A stretch of 64,000 nucleotides of DNA from Rhynchonema sp. JSB1_4 (GCA_030248065.1 JASAMV010009053.1:25605-89604), one strand, 5' to 3'; shown: positions 23,161 to 36,041, counted from the stretch's first letter. The notes: generated by a model from the letters alone, not told the origin. Made by a program: numbers and translations.

Positions 23161-26100
23161 TGGCCGACAAGGGCTGCTTGAAACCATTACAAAACAGTGA
23201 AACGCGGCAATACAAAAGTAGAAACAACCCGAATAGGCGACAGGGGTCGGTAGTTCGGGGCAATGGTGTGAGCCCCATTGCTCATATGTACAAATGGTTT
23301 CGTTACATGGGTTTTTTTATGAGAAACTTTGTTGGCCCATTGACACGGCAAAAAACTGTCTATATGTTTAATCATTAGCAGATGCGCTGGTTCTAGTTTA
23401 GGAGTTATCAGATCACCTATTTAGATTTAGATTTAAAGTTCGGCAGACATGCAGCCCTAGAGTTCCTGCATTTTTTATTGATTACCGAACAGCTTTTGAG
23501 CAACCCCTAGTTTCCTTCCTGGTGCAATTGCCACTACTACAATTGAAGAAAATCTAAACGAATTTGTTCACAGTACCGCCCAAATTTGTTTTTTGAAGTG
23601 ATTTTCTCCGAGTTAGTGGTGGCGAGAGCTGACATATTACATCACATCATACGTATAGAACGGCTGCTTGCGGTTGACGTTATTTTGAATCGTTGCCGTT
23701 AAGTAGGTGTCACTTTACATTTGTGTAATTCCGTAAAATACTGCCCTTGCAACGATTAAGATGGTACAAAGCGCATTGCCTTTCACATGTTAACACCAGT
23801 TGTGTACAGTGCAGCACAGTGCAGCACACAAACGTGCTAAGTGAGATGTATACTGTAACAAAAGTGCTAAACTACTGTGATTCAACAAAAAATATATATT
23901 CAGTTAAAGAGTGACAAATGAGACAGAAAAGAATAGGGTTTCAACTACTATTTTCGTGAAGAAAGCAGGCACCGACGGTCGGCAATGCACTTTGACCTCC
24001 GTTAAGGTTTTGTTGCCAACAAAAGCGTTTTGGAATAGGCGCGAAGCCTAAGCTTTAAGATTAGAAGTCACTTTTGTCATTGATTAGTTTGCAAGCCACA
24101 ATCCCCACTGCCTGTTCAACCACATAGAGCATGTGCATGATGTGTTATTGCCCTTTGGTGGTGAAACGATAGTGGTACATTATTTGTGACATTCGATCAA
24201 TGTACAACTAATGTACAGACATGGATCGGTCTTTGTACACCGGAGATCATATGAAATAATGCAGCCCAACAAAGGTATGTATGTATGCTCAATATGTCTG
24301 CTAGGACCGGGTTGGGTGGTTCGGCACCCTTGCATCTGCGACTTCCAGGGCGGCGGATAATCCCGAAAGTAGATTACCGGAGTAACTGTCTCAGTGTTGT
24401 TATTAGATGCTCTTTAACAGTCCGACGCAACTATTGCCGACAACTTCTTGTGCATGAAGTGCAGCTGACAGCGTGTTGTCCTGAAACGGTATGTATCTTC
24501 ATACATATACGTAAGTACTACAGTAGTTCGAGAGAGTGATTGAAACGCTACGGCAACATTTCTCAGATGGGGTAGAAGATTTTTCGCCTGAGCTCGCAGT
24601 CAAAGCACGAAAACAGGACCGAGACCAGGACTTGGCTAGTGCACGACACACAACAAGCAGTGACATCGTGGTCGTGACTGACCACCTGCTGACTTGGAAA
24701 AACATTCACAATCGTGTTTTACCATTCACTTTGCTCGAAACCACAGATTAGGAGTAGCGCAACTCATGTTGTTGTTTTAATTTCTCATGTCATCAACTGA
24801 CACGCCATGTACTGCTTATGCAGTTGATTCTTCATAAATTTTGAGTTTATCGCTCACTTTTGTGTGCGTACCTAATAGTCATTTGATCACACCGGAGTTT
24901 ACCACAGTTCTCATCTCACTACGTTGCTCAGCAGGAGCCACAATTTCACTGTTGAGCATCACCCACAATGTTGCGCTCAAATCACAGGGGTTTCATCGCA
25001 ATTCATTCTCGATTTGCTTACGTATATGTACCTGTTTCGCAAACTTCATATGTGCTGCTTCGTTTTGGATTTCTCGACGGTAAAGCAATCAGCAGCTGCA
25101 GTACTTGTTAAAATGTAGCGTTTCCATGGGTCATATACTTTGCGTGGTGTGACCATTTTTGTGAGGAATCAAAACTTTTTGGCATAAACTACATCACTTG
25201 AGGTCACACCGTCAACTTCTGGCGCAGCACGACGTTGCATTCTATCATTATGCTAATTTTATATCACTTGACAATGGGTGGTTTCTCATTCGATTTCACA
25301 AAACAAGCGATACATACACGCTGTTGTCACCTACCACGATCACGAAAAACGTGTGATGTACATCTTTACCATATCACGCTGGTTTGGACCTTCACAAATT
25401 ATTTTCGATTGTGGTGTACCGGAGATTCGGAGAATGCCAAATTTCAGCGATGTCTGATATGCTCACATACGAGTGATGGCTTGTCTGGTTTTTTCAAGTC
25501 TGAAATCCGAAGTGGGCCCCAAGCCCCTCAGGAAGGCTTATTGGGCATTCTCCGGTCCAATACATTCACCGGTCTTTGCTGATTGATTTGTACACTGTAT
25601 GTATGAAGAAGAATAACACAACTTTAAGCTATGTATCATCATGACAACGTGTCATTTGTTGATTTGTTAGCTTTGCTGTTAATTTCCAAGACAAGCCTTG
25701 GACTTTGGCTCATTTATTTTGCAAGGAGTTGGTGTTTTGTTTGCGTTTGTTTGTTCCCCAGTATGCCACTGTTCGTTTTTGCTGTGTTCAGCCAAAGTTC
25801 TTTCCATTCATTGGACATGAGAACATCCCACGAAGATCCATCATCAAAAAAAGGATGCACCAAATCAACTTTTGCCGACAAAAGCTTCATCTTATTTTCC
25901 CACATTATGAACGTCGGCTGCCACCATACTGTATATAAAGCTATTCATTTTTAAATTTCTCCATCAAGCGCTTCATTTTGACGCATCCCAGCGAGACTTT
26001 TTTTAGTTTTGTAAACTGCTTCCATTACCGCTTATGGTTGCATGTGTCTCTTTTTAACACTTTCGGAAGCCACCGGGGACTGGCAAAAAAGGAAGCAGTC

Positions 26101-27500
26101 GTGTATCATTTGAGTCGGTGTGATGCACATAGCTTGTATAATGAAGCGCGACTTTATCTGGTTAGCGCATAACGTCTTTGGGCGAGAAAAGTGCTACTTT
26201 GAGCCGCTGCGGAAGCGCGAAAATGTTTTTATCTATCAAGGTTGCTTACATACACATGCGGCTCATGCCTAGCCTAGAAAGTTGGTGATTGGGCACATCT
26301 TATTATAATACAATCATTCAAGCTTCACAGAGGTTAGCAAGCTGAGCTTTAAGCTTGTTCGCAGAACGCATTACACACTTAAATTTATCGTAGGTATCTG
26401 GGTTTGGGTTTAATTTTCCATTTCGCTTACAGCATCACACTGGAGCGGTAGACGATCCCAATAGTTTTTTTCTGACTCAAAGTGTCTCAGCTGAATCGGA
26501 AACGAACGTGCGTTTCAGACGTTACGTGCAATCCTAAAGTGCCAAAACTGTACCAGATCTCTGTCAGAATATTGATTTCTCCATTTCAGACCTCTGTCCC
26601 ACAAATCCTACATTATAATCAGTAGGATCGGCGCACTTCGCTAATCCTTGACTTGTCACCATCGCTGCTGTTCCCTATTGAAGTTCAACTGTATCAATAT
26701 CAGTGTGCCAACAGCAACATCACAACACTACGTCCACGACATTACCCCACCTGCCCATTAGTTTTCTGGTACGGTTCCGATTACTAGCCATATTTTCTAT
26801 TTCTACGCACGGAAGAATGTCGACGAAAACTGCACCAGGGATAAAAAGGCCGATCTACAGGTTCGGAACCATTTAGGTTCACAAATTTTCTCGCATCGAT
26901 GGTCGCCTTGGCCACAAATGCTTTCAGAGGTGTAATTCGTATTATAGTTCCTCAGTTACCCTATACCTAGACCTACGTTGCAATAAACCGAGACGTAGGC
27001 TTTGAGTATGAGAAAAACGAGCCTTATTTTAAGCTTACAAGCCTAGACCTTGACTCGGGGAAGTGCAAAAAGAGAGACAAATCGTGTATAAGTTTCTCTT
27101 ACGTTCGTTTTTTACTCTTGTCAGGAAGCATATGACAGCAAAACGTATCCGGACTTATTATAGCCACATTCTTGCTGACAGAGTTTGGTGACATGCTGAT
27201 TACTGCAAACTATCAAATGAACATTGAACTGGGAGAAGAACTACATATTCGCAACCTGAGAACACTGTTGCATTTTTAATTTTTTTTCGGTGGGCGTACC
27301 AAGAAATCACTTTTTGTTTCTTAAACAAAATCGATAAACAGTAAGGGTAAAAAGTTATCATTTCACTTCTTGGTTAGTGAGACCTTTGCGTTGATGTTGT
27401 CTAGGCTTCAGCCTCAGGCACATTTACACAAGAATACTAAAAAAAGTTTGCTCTTTTGATTCTGCTCTTGTCCTTGCATGAAAGTACCTAGTCTTGCTCA
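23160..27500. other. Noncoding stretch, no gene recognised
   Basis: Several 60-115 codon ORFs on the plus strand (25235-25582, 25631-25954) lack motifs and look like chance. A small GCAGCACAGT tandem occurs at about 23815-23830. Upstream exons of the DEG/ENaC gene could be hidden in the last kilobase, but I could not identify them. Confidence 0.5.
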
Positions 27501-27506
27501 AACTTT

Positions 27507-30500
27507 ATGTGCACAATTGTCCGTTTATGGAACGCCCACAAACTAAACACCAACTGTTTCTCATTTTTCCACAGAGACGTCCGTTTCATCGGCGACGGCA
27601 GTGCGACTGACAAGTTCTTGAACAACGGCGTGCCCAACTCTCCGACCGACAATCTCACCGCGCACATCAGCTATGCGGGTAAGCGGCATCAACAACAACA
27701 ACAACATGAGAGCACCCACACAAATGGCTTGCCCCCAACGATTGTTGCTTCCCCACCGCCGTCCATCACAAACCACTACAAGAGTACCTCAAAGTCACCT
27801 TGTGGTCTAATGATGAGGAGAATGGAACGACCACGTGACTTGTTGAGACCGCCCTCTGCCCATCCCGACATTTCTCCTCCCAAGATGTACCGCGTAACGG
27901 AATCATACATTGAGCAACCAGCAAAGAGCAAGAAAAGCTGGCTGGCCACGTGGTGTGCGCAATTTGATGATCTGTACACGAGCGGTATGTGCGTGTGTGT
28001 GTGCGTGGTGCAGTGCAGTGCGCTTATTACGGCCCATTTAAACACAGTTGCTCCACTAATTAAGCCACTGCTTGATGTGCATGAAACATCAGGCAGAAGT
28101 GGCCTAGGGCCACTTTGAAGCAACCCCGCACGCAGGTTTCAGTTCAAGTGTGCAGTGGTTGTGCTGTGGTCTGTACCAAGTGATGATTGTGTGCTTGAAC
28201 CGTTTTGTTGGTGAATTTGGTTGCGTTCCCTCAGGAGACTGGATCCAACGCTCGAAAAAGCTATCGGCAGACACCAACACGTAATAAGCGCAGCCTTTAC
28301 ATTAGACAGCAACCAAAAGAGCGTGTGTTCGGCGCCGTGAGAGCTTCGATGTGAACCTGGGCGTACGTACCTAGTTGAGCTCCAGTGTTGTTTAATGACG
28401 CTAAGTTCTGTGAGCTATGAAATATTTTTGCCCCACTTTCGTGATAAAGATGAACGATGTAAAATACATCGGTGAGTTCCATCGCTGCGGACATCATTTT
28501 TTGACAGACACTTCGTTCTGCACGGGACAACAAAGCAGTATTTAGGCTTTCTGTGTGATTGCTTGGTTATTATAATTGCATTTCAGTGTTGTGGTGGGTT
28601 GATTGCTTGTTCCATTCTCAGTTTAACCAAGTTTAATTTGTTTCTTTATGTACTTTATTGACTGGCTTATGGGCAAACCACCAATAAAATAGACACCAAA
28701 TCGGGAACAAAAGCTATTTTTACAGATGAAACCCCGGAGGACTCTTCGCCCGAGAGTGATACCCGACCGAGCTGCAGTGTGAACAATTCGGAACGGGACA
28801 ATGAAGGAGTGGGAGGAGGAGAAAAGAAGGACGAGGAGAATAACATGGGTGGACTATCGGCCGACGCACAACAATCGCTACTCAAATTGTCGAAATATCA
28901 ACTGAGACACTTCCTCAGGACTACTACATTTCATGGACTCGATCAGGTACATTATTACATGCGTATGAAGAAGTTCGGTTCTGATTACCCCATCGGTTTT
29001 CGATCTTGTCTGACCTGCCAGCAAATGATCCGCCTGCAGTTTGCATGACAAATTCAAACGGATGTGTTGTCGAATTGGTTCATCAACTACTAATGTTTCA
29101 CACCGTTGTATCTCAGGTGTTCGTGTCACGGTCATTATTCACGCGTTTCTTCTGGGCGATCATGATGATGCTCGTGTTCGTCATCGTATTCTTTCAATTG
29201 CGCTCCCTTCTACATCAGTTCATCAACAATCCAACGCTAACCAGTATTGATGTCATCTACCCGCAGGTTAGCGTTGTCACGTCGACGTAGCGCACTGGTT
29301 TGTAACTATACCTTCGATTTGGGTCGAGTTCAATCCCTGTCAGTCTTTAATACGGTTTACGCTTTTCATCGTGCAATCTATGCTGTATCATGGTGAACAT
29401 TTCATATTTTGGCTAAAAATATGCCACTAACCTTATGTGGATATTAATGTTTATACATAGTGACCGTAACTGGTCGACCCGATCATGTGACTGTAGAGAG
29501 AATAGACTGCACTGATCTTAATTACAGGGTGGGGTCAAAGTGCCGCAAGTGACATTGTGCATGCTGAGCAAGCTGAACAGCACGAGAGTGGTCGAAAAGT
29601 ACCCGAAGGTGCACCAAAGTCTGGCCGAACTCAGCATGAGCAGTTTCCTCTCGGCCTACAGCACGGCGCTGATGGATATATTCTACTTCAACTACACCAC
29701 CAACAAAACTGATGAGGCTCTCGAAGAGGAGCTCTATGAGGCCACAAACTACATCAACACCACCGATTTCATATATGTGGGTTTGGACTGAACGATGATC
29801 CCCACTATGAAAATTGACTTCACGGAGAATTTTAAGGCCTCCCAGGGTTTTCCACTCGGTTGAGTTTCAAGTAAAACCTTCGGATTAGATGTCTTCCAAT
29901 TGTCAAATTAAATGCAGGACACGACTTTCACGTGCGAGAACCAATTCCTGGTGTGCTGGTTCGAGAACGGTCACATGTTCGATTGTTGCAAAAGCAACGA
30001 GTTTGTGACTGTGCGACGGTTGCTCACCCATTCAGGCGCCTGTTTCGAGTTCACTAACGAGAACAAGACTCAGCGTCTTCCAGGTTGTAGTTTATCAGTG
30101 ATTTTCGCTAAATTTTGTCGAGGGAAAAATAGTTTCTAATCAACTCTTGCATACTGTATTTAGGTCCCGTCGGTGGTTTTGGCTTCGTGTACTGGTATCC
30201 AAACCAACACATTTACAAGACAGCCTACAATTCGTACAATGAGCATGCCGTGCACCTGTGCGTGACATTTCATATTTTATCTCCCGGAAGTATTGTGAAA
30301 AAATCTACGCATTTGAGTGTAAATTTTCTCCAGATACATGTCGCCTGTTGATGCGATGCTCGAGAATAATCCCATATCGTTGCCCGTCGGCTATCACTCT
30401 CACATAAACTTGATGGTTTGATTTGCTGGTCTGATTTAATCGAGTTTTCGCACACAAAGTCTTAAAAGTCGCACGATCTTATAGGCGACTAAAACAGAGC

Positions 30501-31421
30501 GCTTGATGGTTGACGAATTGGGCCGGGCAAAATGTGAATTGAAAGAGCTCAAGTACTTTGACCACTACAGCTACCAGGCGTGTCAAGTCGAATGTTTGAT
30601 CGACATGATGTTAAACAAATGTAATTGTACAGGTCAGTTTGAATGTGAAGGTCAGTCACAGAGAGCTTTCAGTAAAACCCCGTCACCGGAACCCTCAGGA
30701 GTGGCCGACTACGCCGAAATACCGCAGGATTTCATTTGCTCGCCTGTGAAAGCACTGAAGTGCTACGAAAGACTGGCATACGATTTCAGCGATTTGCTGG
30801 TCACTTGTCGTCAGGTTGAATTGTTTTCTTGGTTAATTTCATCAGATAGTCAACCATAGTGCACCTCCTCTGCAGGAACGTTGTGAGGAAGCGTGCAACT
30901 ATTGGACGTATCGTGCATCACTCACAGTCAGTCGAGTGTTCAATCCACTGTTGGAGGATGAGATGCTAAAATATTGGCGTCTACCCGAAGGTTTGCCATG
31001 ACAAATTTGGTTTCAAAGCTGGATTGTACCAATTCTTGCCACGTACCTTTTAGGCGATCCCTCGCAGTCCTTGATTATCGGAGACGTTTTCTTCGGCGAG
31101 ATTCAATATACAAAAGTAAGTAATCAGTCACCTTGACCTTCTCTGAGATACTGTATGACACATTGTGAAACTGTGAGTTACGCTCTAAGCTTCACACAGG
31201 TCACCCAGATGCCTGCCCTGACCATCGAAGGTTTTGTCTCGTCCATCGGCGGTGCCATGGGTTTGTGGACAGGAGCATCCATCATTACCTGGATTCATTT
31301 GTTGTACTTCTGCTGCGCCACGTGCTTCTTCAAGAGATCGCCGGTCCGGTACGCGGCTGAGAGAACGTATAAAACGGCTAGGGCATCACGGAGAACAAGG
31401 ATAAAGAATGTAGGTGATTAG
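27507..31421 (+). CDS. DEG/ENaC-family sodium channel subunit 1
   Basis: Exons 27575-27984, 28726-28946, 29117-29266, 29528-29776, 29918-30083, 30164-30257, 30334-30415, 30485-30632, 30699-30814, 30876-30990, 31054-31115 and 31200-31421 join with consistent phases. If translation starts at ATG 27507 the product is about 700 residues, but an acceptor at 27574 suggests an upstream exon. Signals: cytoplasmic Q-rich N-terminus, the conserved HG gating motif in FLRTTTFHGLDQ, TM1 (FFWAIMMMLVFVIVFFQLRS), a large extracellular cysteine-rich domain (TFTCENQFLVCWF, GACFEF, CQVECLIDMMLNKCNCTG), and TM2 with the pore GLWTGASIITWIHLLYF, where G-A-S is the selectivity-filter pattern. Family role: trimeric amiloride-sensitive or ligand-gated Na+ channel of the plasma membrane; the ligand cannot be told. 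The last exon may instead splice at 31410 (AAT/GTAGGT), giving another short tail. Paralog at 42.6-45.9 kb. Confidence 0.93.
29278..29345 (+). other. Degenerate tRNA-like (Pol III A/B box-like) sequence in a channel intron
   Basis: In the intron after the TM1 exon, GTAGCGCACTGGTTTGTAA resembles a tRNA A box, and GAGTTCAATCCCTG about 30 bp on resembles a B box. The equivalent intron of the paralog has TAGCTCAGTGGTTTGG and GGTTCGTATC at the same place (43400-43460). No complete cloverleaf folds by eye, so a tRNA gene is not called; a relic tRNA or tRNA-derived SINE is possible. Confidence 0.25.
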
Positions 31422-32016
31422 TGCTGAGACGTACGCAAACATTTGGTTTATACTTTTTTGAAACTTTCAGCTGAGCACAAATTGGACTATCGATGTATCA
31501 AGAGATCGAGACTGAAAATGGAGCTTAAAATGGGAACGAAGTGTGTTCAATGGCGTTGGCGTTGAATTCTTTTAATCTGTTTTAAGGGATCAAAAACGTT
31601 CGAGCAATAATAAGGGTAAGTTACTAGTTCTCATATTATACTTAGCGACTATTGCTTATTTGTGACTTCTCCTGATATAAATGGTGTCCTGATTACGTGA
31701 CTTCTGAAGAAAACCGCGATTTGAATGTGTCATTTTTCAATGCTTTTCGTGTGTTTAATTTTTGTATTCCATGCCGTGCGTTTTGTTTAATGTTTGCTGT
31801 GTACTTGCTCTTTCTTCTCATGTATTCAACCAATTCCAGTTATTACTCTGTGTCATGTTCTCGTGTGTGTGTGTGACTTTGCTATGGGTAACTGAACGCA
31901 CATTTCATATTTTCTTCTTTTGCACACTTCTGTGTGGTTTTACACTTGCATATCTTTGCCAGAGGTTCGACGCGTGTTTGGTCTTTGTGCACAGTTAGAA
32001 CCCACTGTGTACTCAC

Positions 32017-32371
32017 GTCCAGCCACCAGCTCATGAGACGACTTTTTTTAAAGCTTGCTTGGCCGCATTCAAAAATGCTCCAGATACACGTGTTTTCGCA
32101 AACAAAAGAAAGAGATTGGCTGAGGGAGATGATGACAAGTTCCAGCTGGCTGACCTCAATTTGTTGCGTGCTTACGCGAACAGCAGCGTTGTTCAGCACA
32201 CAAATGTTTTGGGAGTCAAAAGGGAATTTACGCACCGAGTGGAGAGCGTGTTTTTAAAAAATACGTGCGTTTCTCTTTATTTCATTTCCGAAATACGTGG
32301 AACCGGAACATTGTTGGATCCGCACAAGCCAATTTCAAAAAAAAAGTCGTCTCATGAGTCCGTGGCTGGAC
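32017..32371. mobile_element. Inverted-repeat (MITE-like) element with 30-40 bp arms
   Basis: GTCCAGCCACCAGCTCATGA plus GACGACTTTTTTT at 32017-32050 recurs in reverse complement at about 32338-32371, with mismatches only at the CAG/GGA site and in T-run length. About 290 bp separate the arms. It is just downstream of channel gene 1. No clear target duplication found, so the family is undetermined. Confidence 0.7.
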
Positions 32372-32459
32372 TTATACAATGTTAGCCATGTGAATATAAT
32401 ATCAAGTATAGCGAACGTTGTATTCCTTTTATCGTGTTGATCAGTTGAGCTAATTATGG

Positions 32460-32642
32460 CTGGCTGAATTTTCGAAACGGTGCAAACAAGAGTTGGGTGC
32501 AGTGCAAAGTTGTAAACATAGAACATTGCATGCTGGCAGCGTGGAATAAAGTTTACAACAAGCTCTTTCACACCGAGCTTCCGATTGCGCTATTTTATTT
32601 ACACCCAAATTTTGTTTACACACCGTTTCGAAAATTCCAACC
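32460..32642. mobile_element. MITE of the TTTTCGAAACGG family, copy 1
   Basis: Ends GAATTTTCGAAACGGTG and CACCGTTTCGAAAATTCC are inverted. Inside are partly complementary TTTACA and CACCGAGCTTC segments. Copy 2 at 35827-36041 has the same termini and related interior, so this is a dispersed family. Noncoding; target duplication not resolved. Confidence 0.75.
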
Positions 32643-33440
32643 TATACTTGAGCTTTCTCTTTTGCTTTCCCGCCTTCCGTGCAACATCTAAAATTTTTAT
32701 TTGGTATATCATCTTGCATTGACAGTGTCTGTTCTCAGTTTTGGAAAAGTGATGTGTTAAATATCTCACACTTTACTATGCAGTTGTATTCATAAAATAA
32801 ACGTCATGTGTTAAGCTGAATATTGAAAAGATATTAAAAGTTACTCGAAATTATTTTGAACAGTCACCAGCTCCAATCCGAAGCCGATGCCAATGCCTAG
32901 TTTCATTGGTACTAGCCCAGAGTGTTTTGGTGTCAAAAATACTCCAATTTGGATCAAATCATTCCTCCAAAACTGCCATAATGGTTGTGTTTTTGTATGC
33001 TGCAGAAACATCTTCATCTTCGGTCAGTTGAATTAACAGCGTCAAGTATGTGATCACCGCTGATACAACCTACATGATGATTAAAATATGCATATACGCG
33101 CATCAATGGTGAACTGTTATAATGGGGTGAAGAATTTTAAACCCTAATCAAACAAAACGACGACTTTCAGCAGTGCACCAACCGTTACGATGAAGCCCTT
33201 TGACATTGTGCCGAACCCACAGAGTTCAATTCTATGGCAGTGTTTCGCACGCGTATACAGCGTTACGCAGAGGTGTTGAATCTATTATCAACAGTGGTTG
33301 TTTTTTAGTTTGCAAGTATCTATCTGTATACTTGAAATAAAATACCATTGGATCCTTGGTCATCCAGAGAACGTCACTGCTTGATACGATTCGTGGGGTT
33401 TCGTCAACCTGAATGATTTGTTTGTTTATTTTTATTCACA

Positions 33441-33658
33441 TCTATACTACTAAAACAGGATAAAGACGTATGTATGTGTGTAAGTATGTATGTGTATGGC
33501 CCCCTCCCTGTCCGCCCTTCCGGGGGACTCCCTCGGAAGGGCGGACGGGTCACTTTTCATGGGTAGCTTTGGGTATGCTAACGGGTCTTCGGGGGGGGGG
33601 GGGGGGCACGGCACGGGCGCGGCGCTGTAGCCGGGCCGTAGGCACCGGTCCCGACTAG
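33441..33658 (+). mobile_element. Short non-autonomous Helitron candidate (218 bp)
   Basis: Begins TCTATACTACTAAAAC directly after an A (33440) and ends CTAG (33655-33658) directly before a T (33659). Helitrons are known for 5' TC, 3' CTRR and insertion between A and T. GC-rich inverted sequence (GGGCCG...CGGTCCC) precedes the CTAG, and a perfect 12-bp hairpin (GTCCGCCCTTCC / GGAAGGGCGGAC) lies at 33510-33545. A run of about 17 G lies at 33590-33606. No second copy is in the window to confirm the ends. Confidence 0.5.
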
Positions 33659-33718
33659 TCCTATGTGAAAACACGAAAAAGTTTTGAAAAACTGTAATGC
33701 CTTTCGATCACATACATA

Positions 33719-35599
33719 TCAGTCCATTTTGTCAGAGAACCAGTCACTAACCATTTCCAATAACCGTGCAGGAAACCAGGTGAGCAGCCCGAAGGTAAGA
33801 ACTTGAAGTACTGAAAAGCACAGGACGTTTTGCAGCGCTCAGAACTTGCCTCTTTGCTTTCCCTACCTGTGCAGACGATAAAGGGCGGCCAGAAGACCTG
33901 ATCTAGTGTTCCTCGTTCTTTGGTGAAGAGCGTGAAGAAAGTGAAGATGACCAGTGGGACAATCAGAGACAACATTGAGACGATGTAGGGCGATACCATA
34001 CTGTCCAGGTGGGATAGGGCATGGCTCAAGTGTCGGTGACGGGCCAACAAGTGCTGCAAACACACTTTGTGGAGATCTGTTGCAATGCGCGCTTACCTAA
34101 CACCCTCCTCCAGTGGTGTCTCAACCATTTCTTGTTCAGAAATGAAGGCCGCATCAAGGTGAGGCTGCATAAATAACGGTATACGGTAATCCATGAGGGC
34201 GCAATTCGAAAGATACATACCAACCGGAATGCGTATAATGTCTGGTACTGGCTTGTCCCTATCCCATAGTAGGTTTACGCTTCTTTGGCCCACACTAAGG
34301 CCGGTCTCACAATGTAGCGGGTTAGCGGATTAGCGGGTTAGCGGGTTGCGGATTAGCGGACCCGCTTTTCACGCCCGCTTTTGCTCTCACATGCAAAATT
34401 GGAAAAGCGGGTTAGTGGATCTGCCTATAAGCCGCCCGCTAATCCGCTGACCCGCTAATCCGCTTTTTAGGTTGTGTGTGAGAGCAAAAAGCGGGCGCAT
34501 CTCGCCCGCTAATCCGCTAAACCGCTAACCCGCGTGCTATGTGAGACCGGCCTAAGGCTTGTTCTTGGCCTTAGGCATGGACTTGGCTTTAGGTCAGGCT
34601 TACGCTTACAGTCTTTCCAGCAAGCGTAAACCATGATTCATGGCAAGCTCAGCAGGTACTGTAGGTAGTATGATGTCCTCTTTTTACCGTCACATCTTCA
34701 GCACGCGCCTGAGTCAATTTCTGGACATGTTGTTGAAAATCGACAATCTCCCAACAGGCAGCATCGATACACGACGCGCACACAAATGGGACAACCAGGG
34801 AGGTGGGAAAGAACCACACAAAATAGATGGGTAAGACGTAGGGAATGCCTGGAATTGAAGGGATTGGTTGCCGCAGAGGAAGACAGATGATTTGGAGACC
34901 AACGACCAGAGACCACGACTTACCGAGTAGAAAACTGAATCTGTAGAATTCATCGAGCCCGATGGCGACTTGAATGAATACATACTGCGCAATGTAGATG
35001 GCAGCGCACAGCCAAAACATCGTTTGCAGTAGAATCAGACGTAATCGATGGTGGTACACACCGTTGCCATGCGAGGGACGGTGGAGTGTTGTGATGAACT
35101 TGGCTAACAAGCCTTGTAACCAAGTGACAACCGATTTTATCATATCTGAACACTTGATTACCTGATATTCGAGCAGCTAAACATTTTCAAACCTTTGTGC
35201 TGCCAATAGATGACCACTGCCGAGGACACGACCAGCTCGAGCCACCAGATAGAATAAATAATTAATTGCCACGAAACGGGGTGTCTGATAATAAAGACAG
35301 CCAAGTTTCAGAATGTATGTATTGGATCTATCTCTGACTCACCTTAATCCAACAGACCAATCATGTCTTACAATCCTGGGAGCGTACTTGACCGTGTACA
35401 GGCTGCACAACGCCAAGAGCAAGCACATCTTTGCCATTACTCGACCGCTTCTTAGACCGATGTGTTCAGGTGTTAAGAACGTGAACATTTTCAGACTGAA
35501 TATCGAAGGTGTCAGTACTACTCGAACAACGTTATCATCGTGAAGCGTAGATGGTGCTTCCAACACTATCATCGCTTTTGATTTGGCATCCAACGGCAC
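33719..35599 (-). CDS. Multi-pass membrane protein, gustatory-receptor-like
   Basis: Minus-strand exons: up to 35599 (true start uncertain)-35343, 35284-35193, 35145-34924, 34848-34688, about 34251-34097, 34053-33867, 33810-33719 (stop TGA). About 390 residues, the usual insect-type gustatory receptor length. Hydrophobic segments: MCLLLALCSLYTVKYAP, ELVVSSAVVIYW, LQTMFWLCAAIYIAQYVF, YVLPIYFVWFFPTSLVVPFV, YIVSMLSLIVPLVIFTFFTL and VLQVLTFGLLTWF. LLARHRHLSHALSHLDSMVS just before a late TM resembles the helix preceding TM6 in Gr-family proteins. The assignment rests on length and topology, not on a diagnostic C-terminal motif, which I do not see. The exon near 34.1 kb can be read in two frames and its junction is unresolved. 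A PIF/Harbinger-like MITE lies in the intron before it. Confidence 0.5.
34299..34552. mobile_element. PIF/Harbinger-like MITE (254 bp) in a receptor-like gene intron
   Basis: Ends GGCCGGTCTCACA and TGTGAGACCGGCC are perfect complements, flanked by TAA on both sides (34296-34298 and 34553-34555). TAA/TTA target duplication with GGC/GGG termini is the PIF/Harbinger signature. The arms carry repeated GCGGGTTAGCGGATTAGC units, inverted on the other side, and an internal CTCTCACA/TGTGAGAG pair. No coding capacity. Confidence 0.93.
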
Positions 35600-35826
35600 T
35601 TTACCAAGTTAATGTAGTGTGGTGTGGTTACCTTTGACTCATCAGACACAATAGGGAATCAAGTTTAATGGCCGCGGAATGCTGCTGTGTGGCCGTTTTT
35701 CAATAAGCTTGAAATATTTTCCAAGCAAGGCGCCTTTTGTAAACAGACAACACGCGCAAACTATTCCCGTTATGCTTTTATTTATTTTTCCGCTGTTTGA
35801 TGTTGTTTTGATGAAAGATCATGCAT

Positions 35827-36041
35827 GGGGTGGAATTTTCGAAACGGTGTAAAGGTCAGTTGGGCGTAAAGGTCGGTGTAAAGTTCGATCGACGTAGCTC
35901 GGTGTAAACGTGAAACATTGCCTGTTATTAACGTGGAATGTTTCAAGTTTACACCGAGGTCTATCACACTGAGCTGTCGACCGAGCTTCACACCGACCTT
36001 TACACCCAACTGACCTTTACACCGTTTCGAAAATATCACCC
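35827..36041. mobile_element. MITE of the TTTTCGAAACGG family, copy 2, nearly a full palindrome
   Basis: GTGGAATTTTCGAAACGGTG at the left and CACCGTTTCGAAAATATCAC at the right are inverted, and GTAAAGGTCAGTTGGGCGTA is mirrored by TACACCCAACTGACCTTTAC. Internal TTTACACCGAG units repeat. Same family as 32460-32642. The sequence around the ends (CATGGGG / CCCATGG) leaves the target duplication ambiguous (ATG or CATG). Confidence 0.85.

Noticed and set aside
32338..32371. Hammerhead-ribozyme-like string CTCATGAGTCCGTGGCTGGAC
   Set aside because: The core would need CTGATGA and GAAA; here it is CTCATGA and the sequence after stem II is TTATAC. Explained by the inverted repeat of the MITE.
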